This document shows, in pieces, positions 1-7,253 of a stretch of 64,000 nt of DNA (its first letter is position 1; every line of letters begins with the position of its first letter). The stretch spans positions 1 to 64,000 of the forward strand of contig NZ_JBAHWA010000009.1 in NCBI RefSeq assembly GCF_036697405.1, given 5' to 3'. Source of the DNA: Lysobacter sp036697405. GTDB lineage: Bacteria > Pseudomonadota > Gammaproteobacteria > Xanthomonadales > Xanthomonadaceae. Made by a program: the position numbers and the translations under genes. The notes under the pieces were generated by a model that saw nothing but the letters and a program-made list of their open reading frames with translations, made no database searches and was not told the DNA's origin.

Positions 1-7
1 GCCGGGA

Positions 8-41
8 TTTTTCGATAGGACATCCCTGTCCTATCGAAAAA
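8..41. repeat. perfect 15-bp inverted repeat
   Basis: Arms at 8-22 and 27-41 are exact reverse complements (TTTTTCGATAGGACA against TGTCCTATCGAAAAA) around a 4-nt loop. The A/T ends would give a hairpin followed by a T-run on either strand, so it could be a bidirectional terminator for a gene left of the window or a dispersed palindromic repeat. Which of the two cannot be decided from this window. Confidence 0.6.
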
Positions 42-121
42 CGGCGCGCGTCCTGCGCGCCGCCCTTCGGGTCTACGATTCGTTGGCGAGTGCGGTGCTA
101 TGGATTCCAATGCAACGGCAA

Positions 122-160
122 CAGGAACAGGAACAGGAACAGGAACAGGAACAGGAACAG
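122..160. repeat. hexanucleotide tandem repeat (CAGGAA)6.5
   Basis: Six full copies of CAGGAA and a half copy run without a mismatch from 122 to 160. No convincing gene covers it. The antisense reading would be a Cys-Ser repeat, but that frame has no other gene-like property. Copy number may vary by slippage. Confidence 0.9.
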
Positions 161-503
161 CCGCGGCCGCGCCGCGCCGCGCCGTGAGCCGGCCGTCCGT
201 ATCCCTCGATTTTCGTCCGCGAGCAGCGCCGTAGGGTGTGGTGAGCCGTAGGCGAACCGCACCGTCGCGCGATGCGGGTGTCGCGAGGGTGGGCTTGGGG
301 CGATGCGCCATGGTTTCGGGGCATCGGTGGCGGAAGCAAATCCCCCTCAATCCCCCTTTTTCAAAGGGGAAGGTTGTGCGTGGGGATGTGGTGAGTCGTT
401 GGCGAACCGAGCCGGCGCGCAGTTTCGATAACGTGCAGCGAGGCAGTGGTCATCGCAAACCGACACGCGAGGTCGGCAGCGTTTGCCGCTCACCCCTCAT
501 CCC

Positions 504-1169
504 TCACTCCTGCTTCAAGCCCTCGTACCCAGCGATTTCCTCGTCCGCGAGCAGCTGTCGCAGCTGGGCGGCCGAGGCGCGCTTCATCGGCTTCTCGTCC
601 ACGCCCGACAGCGGGGCCTGGCGCAGCACGTCCAGCGGCAGCACGGTGAGGTCGAAGCTCAGGTCCTCGGCGCTGAAGATCCAGACCGGGAAGTCGTCGG
701 CGCGTTCGCGGTCCAGGCGCAGCCGGCGGCTGCGTGCCTCGGCCGGGATGCCGTGCTGGTCGAGGAAGCGCGGGGCGGCGTCGGGGTCGTCGCTGAACAG
801 CTGCAGCGCGACCGGACTGCGTGCGTCGGCGGTGCCGTCCAGGACCGGGCCGACCAGGCGCGGTTCGAACTCGGCTAAGAATTCCATCGCGCGCAGCGCG
901 GCCTCGCGGCGCTGGCGCAGGCCGGCGGCGTTGTCGCGCTGGAACAGGCGCTGGTACTCGCGCAGGGCGTCCTCGATCTCGCGGTTACGCGGCAGCGAGG
1001 CGTCGTCGTAGATGCCCAGGCGTTCGGCCGCCTTGAGCTTGGCCTGATGGTAGTCGCGGATGCCGCCCTCGGCCATCAGCCGCGCGGCCTCATGGGCGAG
1101 GCGGTGGCGGCGTTCGCGGGTGCGGGTCTCGGCGTGCTGTTGTGCGTGCTGACGGGCGTGGTGTGGCAT
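504..1169 (-). CDS. conserved hypothetical protein
   Basis: 221-residue cytoplasmic protein of unknown function. The start is set at 1169 because a GGAGG Shine-Dalgarno lies 5 nt upstream (1175-1179); the upstream in-frame codon lacks one. The N-terminus is rich in His, Gln and Arg. The middle carries a run PRLVGPVLDGTADARSPV followed by a stretch rich in acidic residues, and the C-terminal third has LRQAPLSGVDEKPM. I recall similar proteins as conserved unknowns in other proteobacteria. There is no signal peptide or membrane segment. It lies downstream of mrcA on the same strand, separated by two hairpins, so it probably has its own promoter. The stop codon falls inside a repeat-like stretch. 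Confidence 0.75.
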   Translation of the reverse strand: MPHHARQHAQQHAETRTRERRHRLAHEAARLMAEGGIRDYHQAKLKAAERLGIYDDASLPRNREIEDALREYQRLFQRDNAAGLRQRREAALRAMEFLAEFEPRLVGPVLDGTADARSPVALQLFSDDPDAAPRFLDQHGIPAEARSRRLRLDRERADDFPVWIFSAEDLSFDLTVLPLDVLRQAPLSGVDEKPMKRASAAQLRQLLADEEIAGYEGLKQE

Positions 1170-1250
1170 GACGACCTCCGCGGCTGGCACGGCGTCGGCG
1201 AGGGGACTCGCCGCGGCCGGCGGCCCGCGCCGGCGGTTTCAACGCTAACA

Positions 1251-1320
1251 CGCCGATGTGCTTTTTCTCATCACATCGGCGCTGAAACGGTCCAGGCCCG
1301 CTGCGAGGCGGGCCTGGGGG
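1251..1320 (-). terminator. tandem hairpins after mrcA
   Basis: Two perfect stems follow the mrcA stop on the minus strand. The first pairs CCAGGCCCGC with GCGGGCCTGG (1292-1317). The second pairs 1251-1260 with 1272-1281 (CGCCGATGTG / CACATCGGCG) and has an A-rich loop. On the minus strand no long U-run follows the first stem. On the plus strand the first stem is followed by CTTTT, so efficiency in the mrcA direction is uncertain. Confidence 0.5.
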
Positions 1321-1323
1321 CTT

Positions 1324-3849
1324 TTAGAAGATGTCGAAGGACTCTTCCGACGGCGCCGCCTCGGCCGGGCCGTAGTCGACGTAGGACTGCATCTTGTCCA
1401 GGTCTTCGGCCTTGACCCACTCGACGATGCCGCCGCCGCCGTCCGGGATCAGCGCGCCGTTGGCGCCGACCGAGACCTTGACCATGCCCTGCGGCGGTTC
1501 GTTGGGCGCGATCGGCTTGTCCTTGAGCGCGACCCGCATGTAGTCGATCCAGATCGGCAGGGCGGCCTTGCCGCCGTATTCGCGGTAGCCCAGCGACTTG
1601 TAGTTGTCGCGGCCGACCCAGACCGTGGTCACCAGCGGGCCACCGAAGCCGGAGAACCAGGCGTCGCGGTGGTCGTTGGTGGAGCCGGTCTTGCCGCCGA
1701 TGTCCTCGCGGCCGAGCACCTTGGCCGCGGTGCCGGTGCCGCGCAGGACCACGTCGCGCAGCATCGACACGATCCGGTAGGCGATGCGGTCGTCGATCGC
1801 GCGCGGCGCCATCACCAGGTCGGCCGGCGGCTTGGCCGCGGGCTTGGCCGGCTCGGAGGCCTTGGCGCTGGTCTCGGGCTTGGCCCCGCCCTCGGGGCCG
1901 AAGTTGAAGCCGTCGACCACGGTGGACGAGCGCACGGCGCTGCTGCCGGGGCCGCGGCCGCCGCATTCGGGGCAGGCGGTCGGCGGCTTTTCCTTGAACA
2001 CCACCGCGCCGGCGCGGTCCTTGATCTCGTCGATGAACCAGGGCGTGATGCGGAAACCGCCGTTGGCGAAGGTGGCGTAGCCGCGGGCGACCGAAAGCGG
2101 AGTCAGCGAGGCGGTGCCCAGCGACATCGACAGGTTGGGCGGCAGCTGTTCGATGTCGAAGCCGAAGTTGCTGATGTACTTGCGCGCGAAGTCCACGCCC
2201 ATGGCGTCGAGCAGGCGCACCGAGACCAGGTTGCGCGACTGCACCATGGCCTCGCGCACGCGCATCGGGCCGGCGAAGTTGCCGCTGTCGTTCTGCGGGC
2301 GCCAGATATGGCCGCGGCGGTCGCGGAACACCACCGGGGCGTCTAGCACGATCGAGGCCGGGTTGTAGCCGCGTTCGAACGAGGCCGCGTAGACGAAGGG
2401 CTTGAAGCTGGAGCCGGGCTGGCGCCGGGCCTGGGTGGCGCGGTTGAACTTGGCGCCGGCGAAGCTGAAACCGCCGGACAGGGCGCGCAAGGCGCCGGTG
2501 GCCGGCTCCAGCGAGACCAGCGCGGCCTGAGCCTGCGGCAACTGCTCAAGGCGGTAGCCCAGCGGTGCGCCGGCCACGGGCGCCGCCGCCGCGACCGGGG
2601 CGTCGGGGTTCTTCGGGTCGACCTTGGGCGCCGGCGGTTCGATCTTCTCGACCCGGACCAGGTCGCCGCGCTTGACCAGGCTGCCCGGGCTGCGCCCGCC
2701 CCAGCCCTGGCTGGCGCTGAGGCTGATCTCGCTGCCGTCGGCCAGGGCCAGGCGCGCGCCGCCGCCCTCGTTGCCGAGCACGATCGCCGGCAGCAGGCCG
2801 GCCTGGGCCGGAATCGAGCGCAGGCGCTGCTTGGCGGTGGCCGCGTCCTCGTTGGCGGCCAGGTCGAAGTGCTGCTCGACCCCGTGCCAGCCGTGGCGGC
2901 GGTCGTAGACCTTGAGGCCGTCGCGCACCGCCTTGTCGGCCGCGACCTGCAGGGTCGGGTCGATGGTGGTGGTGACGTGGTAGCCCTTGGTCAGGGCCTC
3001 GGCACCGTAGCGCTCGATCATCTGCTGGCGGACCATCTCGGCCACGTAGGGCGCGTAGACCTCGACCGGACGCTCGTGCGGGGTGGCGTGCATGGGCACG
3101 GCCTTGGCCGTCGCGGCCTCGGCGGCGCTGACGAACTTGAGCTCGGCCATGCGGTCGAGGATGTAGTCGCGGCGTTCCTTGGCGCGCTCCGGGTTGCTCA
3201 GCGGGTTGCCGCTGGACGGGAACTTCGGAATGCCGGCCAGGGACGCCATTTCGTCGAGCGACAGCTCGCTCATCTTCTTGCCGTAGTAGAACTCGGCCGC
3301 GGCGCCGACGCCGTAGGCGCGGTTGCCGAAGAAGCTCTTGTTCAAGTACAGCTCGAAGATCTCGTCCTTGCTCAGCTCGCGCTCCATGCGCATGGCCAGC
3401 AGCATCTCGCCCAGCTTGCGCTTGTAGCTGTATTCCGAGCTCAGGAAGAACTGGCGCGCGACCTGCTGGGTGATGGTGGAACCGCCCGGGACGCGCTTGT
3501 CGTCGGTGGTCGCCAGCAGCCAGACCGCGCGGGCGACGCCTTTGTAGTCCACGCCGTGGTGCTGGTAGAAGCGCGAGTCCTCGATCGAGATGAAGGCCTG
3601 CTTGAGCCGCAGCGGCACATCCTCGATCGCCACCGGGTAGCGCCGGGTCTCGCCGAACAGGGCCATCAGACGGCCGTCGGCGGCGTAGACGTACATCGGC
3701 TCCTGCAGCTCGACGTTGCGCAGGGTCTCCACGTCCGGCAGCTTGGGGGCGATCAGGTAGTACAGGGTGCCGGCGGCGATCGCCCCAAGCAGGGTCAGGC
3801 CGGCGAACGCATACAGCGCCCAGCGCAGAAGGCGGCGGAGACGGGGCAT
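1324..3849 (-). CDS. mrcA: penicillin-binding protein 1A (bifunctional)
   Basis: Class A PBP of 841 residues that polymerises glycan strands and cross-links peptides in the periplasm. One N-terminal membrane anchor lies at about 11-33. The GT51 glycosyltransferase domain has the catalytic Glu in EDSRFYQHHG (from residue 90), GGSTITQQVARQFF (122-135) and FELYLNKSFFGNRAYG. An OB-like insert follows. The transpeptidase domain has the nucleophile Ser480 in SSFK, SRN at 538-540 and KTG at 720-722. Between SRN and KTG there is a CPECGG motif and a Lys/Pro/Ala-rich linker that I would not call conserved. I chose the ATG at 3849 because the protein then begins directly with the basic membrane anchor; a longer start at 3927 adds an implausible leader. 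It is divergent from pilM, an arrangement usual in Xanthomonas relatives. Confidence 0.97.
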   Translation of the reverse strand: MPRLRRLLRWALYAFAGLTLLGAIAAGTLYYLIAPKLPDVETLRNVELQEPMYVYAADGRLMALFGETRRYPVAIEDVPLRLKQAFISIEDSRFYQHHGVDYKGVARAVWLLATTDDKRVPGGSTITQQVARQFFLSSEYSYKRKLGEMLLAMRMERELSKDEIFELYLNKSFFGNRAYGVGAAAEFYYGKKMSELSLDEMASLAGIPKFPSSGNPLSNPERAKERRDYILDRMAELKFVSAAEAATAKAVPMHATPHERPVEVYAPYVAEMVRQQMIERYGAEALTKGYHVTTTIDPTLQVAADKAVRDGLKVYDRRHGWHGVEQHFDLAANEDAATAKQRLRSIPAQAGLLPAIVLGNEGGGARLALADGSEISLSASQGWGGRSPGSLVKRGDLVRVEKIEPPAPKVDPKNPDAPVAAAAPVAGAPLGYRLEQLPQAQAALVSLEPATGALRALSGGFSFAGAKFNRATQARRQPGSSFKPFVYAASFERGYNPASIVLDAPVVFRDRRGHIWRPQNDSGNFAGPMRVREAMVQSRNLVSVRLLDAMGVDFARKYISNFGFDIEQLPPNLSMSLGTASLTPLSVARGYATFANGGFRITPWFIDEIKDRAGAVVFKEKPPTACPECGGRGPGSSAVRSSTVVDGFNFGPEGGAKPETSAKASEPAKPAAKPPADLVMAPRAIDDRIAYRIVSMLRDVVLRGTGTAAKVLGREDIGGKTGSTNDHRDAWFSGFGGPLVTTVWVGRDNYKSLGYREYGGKAALPIWIDYMRVALKDKPIAPNEPPQGMVKVSVGANGALIPDGGGGIVEWVKAEDLDKMQSYVDYGPAEAAPSEESFDIF

Positions 3850-3886
3850 CGAAGCGGGTTCCGATTGCGGGTTGTAGTGGGCGTGG

Positions 3887-3892
3887 AGTATA
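3887..3892 (-). promoter_or_regulatory. putative -10 box of mrcA
   Basis: TATACT on the minus strand, about 38 nt before the chosen mrcA start. No good -35 is visible 16-18 bp upstream, so this is a partial promoter call. Confidence 0.4.
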
Positions 3893-3998
3893 GAGGAGCC
3901 GGGGACAGGGACCGCCCCGGGGGGCACACGGCCGGTGGTTTCCGCTAAGGCCGTTACGCAAAAAAGGCGGTCTAGGTTGGCATTCCTGAAAGAAATGG

Positions 3999-4027
3999 TT
4001 GCCAGCCTGTGAAAAGTCCGTTATCTA
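3999..4027 (+). promoter_or_regulatory. sigma-70 promoter of the pilMNOPQ operon
   Basis: TTGCCA (3999-4004), a 17-bp spacer and TATCTA (4022-4027): 5/6 and 4/6 matches to the consensus with ideal spacing. The expected start is near 4034, leaving a leader of about 46 nt before pilM. Confidence 0.65.
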
Positions 4028-4079
4028 AGGCGGGGCCACACGAAGTGCGCGTAAGCGCTTGTGGCATGGGGAGAAAACA

Positions 4080-5138
4080 GTGGGCGTCATCACAAAAAGC
4101 CAGCCGGCCCTCGTCGGCGTGGATATCAGTTCGACCGCAGTGAAGCTGTTGCAGCTCTCCCGAGCCGGCAACCGCTACCGGGTCGAGCATTACGCCGTCG
4201 AGCCGCTGCCGCCGAACGCCGTCGTCGAGAAGAACATCGTCGAGGTCGAGGCCGTGGGCGAGGCGATCAAGCGGGCGGTCGCGAGGTCCGGAACCCGGGC
4301 CAAGCACGCCGCCGCGGCGGTGGCCGGGTCTTCGGTGATCACCAAGGTGATCCCGATGCCGGGCGACCTGGACGGCGAGGAACTCGAGTCCCAGGTCGAA
4401 TTGGAGGCGGTGAACTACGTGCCGTATCCGATCGAGGAAGTGAATCACGACTTCGAGGTCCTGGGCCCGATGCCCAACAGCCCGGACATGATCCAGGTGC
4501 TGTTGGCCGCCTCGCGGTCGGAGAACGTCGAAGTGCGCGCCTCGGCGCTGGAGATCGGCGGCTTGACCCCCCGGGTCATGGACGTCGAGGCCTTCGCGGT
4601 CGAGAACGCGTTCGCGCTGATCGCCGACCACCTCAGCACGCCGCGAGACGGCATCGTCGCCCTGATCGACTCGGGCGCGACCATGACCACGCTCAACGTG
4701 CTGCGCAACGGCCGCAGTCTCTACAGCCGCGAGCAGGTCTTCGGCGGCAAGCAGCTCACCGACGAGGTGATGCGCCGCTACGGCCTGAGCTACGAGGAGG
4801 CGGGCCTGGCCAAGCGCCAGGGCGGCCTGCCCGAGAGCTACTCGGCCGAAGTGCTGGAGCCCTTCAAGGAAGCGATGGTGCAGCAGGTCAGCCGCCTGTT
4901 GCAGTTCTTCTACGCCGGCAGCGAGTTCAACCGGGTGGACCAGATCGTGCTCGCCGGCGGCTGCGCCTCCATTCCCGGCATCGCCGAGATGGTCGAGGAG
5001 CAGCTGGGCGTGCCCACCATCATCGCCAATCCGCTGGCGCACATGACGCTCGGTCCGCGCGTGCAGGCGCACGCGCTTGCGCAGGACGCGCCGGCGTTGA
5101 TGATCGCGTGCGGCCTCGCCCTGAGGAGCTTCGACTGA
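4080..5138 (+). CDS. pilM: type IV pilus assembly ATPase-like protein PilM
   Basis: Actin-like cytoplasmic protein of 352 residues that binds the N-terminus of PilN and links the inner-membrane alignment complex to the pilus motor. The start is GTG at 4080: GGGGAG (4068-4073) lies 6 nt upstream, and translation from here gives the family N-terminus followed by VGVDISSTAVKLLQLS. The actin-fold phosphate loops are visible as GVDISSTAVK near the N-terminus, ALIDSGATMTT in the middle and VLAGGCASIPG near the C-terminus. It is the first gene of pilMNOPQ, and its stop overlaps the pilN start by 1 nt (TGATG). Confidence 0.97.
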   Translation: MGVITKSQPALVGVDISSTAVKLLQLSRAGNRYRVEHYAVEPLPPNAVVEKNIVEVEAVGEAIKRAVARSGTRAKHAAAAVAGSSVITKVIPMPGDLDGEELESQVELEAVNYVPYPIEEVNHDFEVLGPMPNSPDMIQVLLAASRSENVEVRASALEIGGLTPRVMDVEAFAVENAFALIADHLSTPRDGIVALIDSGATMTTLNVLRNGRSLYSREQVFGGKQLTDEVMRRYGLSYEEAGLAKRQGGLPESYSAEVLEPFKEAMVQQVSRLLQFFYAGSEFNRVDQIVLAGGCASIPGIAEMVEEQLGVPTIIANPLAHMTLGPRVQAHALAQDAPALMIACGLALRSFD

Positions 5139-5980
5139 TGGCACGCATCAATCTTCTCCCGTGGCGAGCCGAACGCCGTAAGCAGCGGCAGAAAGAGTTC
5201 GTCACCATGATCGTGGCGTCGGTGATCGGCGCCCTGTTGTTGTCCGGTCTGATCGTCATGTTCTACAACGGCCAGATCAAGGGTCAGAACACCCGCAACA
5301 ACTTCCTCAAGGATCGCATCACCGAGGTCGACAAGCAGATCAAGGAGATCGAGGAGCTCGACAAGAAGAAGTCGAAGCTGCTGGCGCGCAAGGAAGTGAT
5401 CGAGCAGCTGCAGTCGAACCGTTCGCAGATGGTGCATCTGTTCGATTCGCTGGTGCGCACGATCCCCGACGGCGCGGTGCTGACGGCGATCAAGCAGGAC
5501 TCCGACACCCTGACCCTGGAAGGACGCGCCCAGTCCAACGCCCGCGTCAGTACCTACATGCGCAATCTCGAAGGCTCGGGCTGGATGACCAATCCGGACC
5601 TGTCGATCATCGAGGCCAAGGGTACCGACAAGGGCCTGCCGTACGAGTTCAAGCTGCAGGTCAAACTGGCCAACCCGAACGCGCCCAAGGACGAGGACGG
5701 CGACGGTCAGCCCGACGCTCCGGCCGCCGGCGCCGAGGCCGCGACGGCCGATGCCAACGCGACCGCTCCGGCGGCTGCGGCGCCCGCCGCCGCGGCTCCG
5801 GCCGCGAATGCGCCGGCCGGCGCGCCCGCTCCGGCGGCGATCGCTCCGGTGGCCCCGGCCGCCGCGCCCGCCGCCGCACCGGCTCCCGCTACCGCTCCGG
5901 GCAGCGTTCCGACGCCGGCCAAGAGTCCGGCCGCCGAACCGGCTCCGGCCGCAGGCAACAACAAGGGGGCCGAATCGTGA
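5138..5980 (+). CDS. pilN: type IV pilus inner-membrane protein PilN
   Basis: Bitopic inner-membrane protein of 280 residues. The first residues, MARINLLPWRAERRK, are the conserved cytoplasmic peptide bound by PilM. A membrane helix follows at about 23-42, then a periplasmic coiled coil and a ferredoxin-like domain that pairs with PilO. The last roughly 95 residues, after LKVQ-like beta sequence, are almost pure Ala/Pro and low in complexity, which makes this PilN much longer than the usual ~190-200 residues. It starts inside the pilM stop codon and ends overlapping pilO by 4 nt. Confidence 0.96.
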   Translation: MARINLLPWRAERRKQRQKEFVTMIVASVIGALLLSGLIVMFYNGQIKGQNTRNNFLKDRITEVDKQIKEIEELDKKKSKLLARKEVIEQLQSNRSQMVHLFDSLVRTIPDGAVLTAIKQDSDTLTLEGRAQSNARVSTYMRNLEGSGWMTNPDLSIIEAKGTDKGLPYEFKLQVKLANPNAPKDEDGDGQPDAPAAGAEAATADANATAPAAAAPAAAAPAANAPAGAPAPAAIAPVAPAAAPAAAPAPATAPGSVPTPAKSPAAEPAPAAGNNKGAES

Positions 5981-6690
5981 GCCAGAAGAAGATGTCGCTC
6001 AAGGACCTCGACTTCAACAACATGGGGTCGTGGCCGCAGCAGGCCAAAATCGGCTTCTGCGTGATCGTCGGCCTGGTGATCGTGGGCCTGGTCTGGTACG
6101 CGTTCGTGCGCGAGAAGCGCACCGCGCTGGAAGGCTTGGAGCGTACCGAGAAGGAGCTGCGCGGCGAGTTCGAGACCAAGCAGGGCCGCGCCGCCAACCT
6201 GGAACCGCTCAAGCAGCAACTGGTGCAGATGGAGCAGCAGCTGCAGCAGATGCTGCGCCAGCTGCCGAGCAAGACCGAAATGCCCGACCTGATCGTCGAC
6301 ATTTCCCAGACCGCGCTCGCCACCGGCATCAACAACGAACTGTTCCAGCCCGGTCCGGAGCAGCCCAAGGACTTCTACGCCGAGAAGCCGATCGCTCTGC
6401 GCATGGTGGGCACCTACCATCAGTTCGGCGCTTTCGTCAGCGGCGTCGCCTCGCTGCCGCGCGTGGTCATCATGACCATGCACGACATCTCGCTGCGTCC
6501 GCGCGGCGCCGCGGCCGGCGACAAGACCGCGGTGATCACGCCGAACAGTCCGCTGGAATTGGCCGGCACGGTCAAGACCTACCGTTACCTGGACGAGGAA
6601 GAAGTGTCGGCGCAGGAAAAGGCCAACGGTGATCCCAACGCCGCTGCCGCACCTGCCGCGCCCACTGGCGACAAGAAGGAGGGCGGCTGA
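5977..6690 (+). CDS. pilO: type IV pilus inner-membrane protein PilO
   Basis: 237-residue bitopic protein with a short cytoplasmic N-terminus, one membrane helix (about 25-45), a coiled coil and a periplasmic ferredoxin-like domain. It heterodimerises with PilN and contacts PilP. The GTG start lies in GTGA, overlapping the pilN stop by 4 nt. The C-terminus is again Ala/Pro-rich and ends in a charged GDKKEGG tail. Fourth place among five genes that are translationally coupled or nearly so. Confidence 0.95.
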   Translation: MSQKKMSLKDLDFNNMGSWPQQAKIGFCVIVGLVIVGLVWYAFVREKRTALEGLERTEKELRGEFETKQGRAANLEPLKQQLVQMEQQLQQMLRQLPSKTEMPDLIVDISQTALATGINNELFQPGPEQPKDFYAEKPIALRMVGTYHQFGAFVSGVASLPRVVIMTMHDISLRPRGAAAGDKTAVITPNSPLELAGTVKTYRYLDEEEVSAQEKANGDPNAAAAPAAPTGDKKEGG

Positions 6691-7238
6691 TGCGTACGAC
6701 ATTCAACGCGGGCGCTCGCGGCCGCTTCCTGATCGCGGCGACGATGCTGCTGGCGGCCACGGCCTGCTCGCGCGGCATCACCAGCACGCCGGGCGACGCG
6801 CCGAACCTGGAAAAATGGGTCGCCGAAGTGAAGGCGCGTCCGGCTCCGCCGCTGGACCCGCTGCCGGTGATGCAGCAGTTCGAAACCTTCGAGTACGCCG
6901 CGCAGGCGATGCGCGATCCGTTCAGCAACGCGTTCACCGACCAGGGCGGCGGCAGCGGTCCGCGCCCGGATGCGACGCGTCGCAAGCAGACCTTGGAGCA
7001 GTTCCCGCTCGACAGCCTGGACATGGTCGGCACGCTCGGCCGCGGTCCCGGGGTGATCGCCCTGGTGATGGCGCCCGACAAGGTGACCTACCGGGTGCGG
7101 CCGGGCGCGTACATGGGTCAGAACGACGGTCGCGTAACCAGCGTGTCCGAAGATCGGATCGAGTTGGTGGAACTGGTGCCGGATGGCGCGGGTGGTTGGC
7201 TGGAACGGCCGGCCACCGTGGCGTTAGAAGACAATTGA
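6690..7238 (+). CDS. pilP: type IV pilus lipoprotein PilP
   Basis: 182-residue periplasmic lipoprotein that bridges the PilN/PilO complex to the secretin PilQ. The signal peptide ends at LAATAC, with lipidated Cys26, then comes a flexible linker with FEYAAQAMRDPF and a C-terminal beta domain (DMVGTLGRGPGVIALV ... KVTYRVRPG). The ATG overlaps the pilO stop by 1 nt. The stop is 15 nt before the pilQ ATG. Confidence 0.95.
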   Translation: MRTTFNAGARGRFLIAATMLLAATACSRGITSTPGDAPNLEKWVAEVKARPAPPLDPLPVMQQFETFEYAAQAMRDPFSNAFTDQGGGSGPRPDATRRKQTLEQFPLDSLDMVGTLGRGPGVIALVMAPDKVTYRVRPGAYMGQNDGRVTSVSEDRIELVELVPDGAGGWLERPATVALEDN

Positions 7239-7253
7239 TTGGGGGATAGCACG

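Larger units (their letters stand above)
1..503. other. gene-poor repeat-rich region
   Basis: I see no credible gene here. The stretch holds the inverted repeat at 8-41, the hexanucleotide array at 122-160, two GGTGAG...GCGAACCG-type repeats (231-263 and 382-412), one AAATCCCCC...CAAAGGGG-type repeat (336-373) and a CACCCCTCATCCCTCACTCC stretch (491-510) that contains the stop codon of the next gene. Confidence 0.6.

Noticed and set aside
8..41. Transposon terminal inverted repeats
   Set aside because: The two arms are only 4 bp apart and no transposase is nearby; a hairpin or small palindromic repeat is the simpler reading.
446..1036. Several plus-strand open frames over the first gene and its upstream region
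   Set aside because: They conflict with the minus-strand gene at 504-1169, which has a good Shine-Dalgarno and protein-like composition. The plus frames are Arg/Ser/Ala-rich and out of phase with each other.
3977..4002. Sigma-54-like TTGGCA...TTGC upstream of pilM
   Set aside because: The GG and GC elements are not 10 bp apart, so the spacing is wrong for sigma-54. The sigma-70 promoter at 3999-4027 explains the region better.
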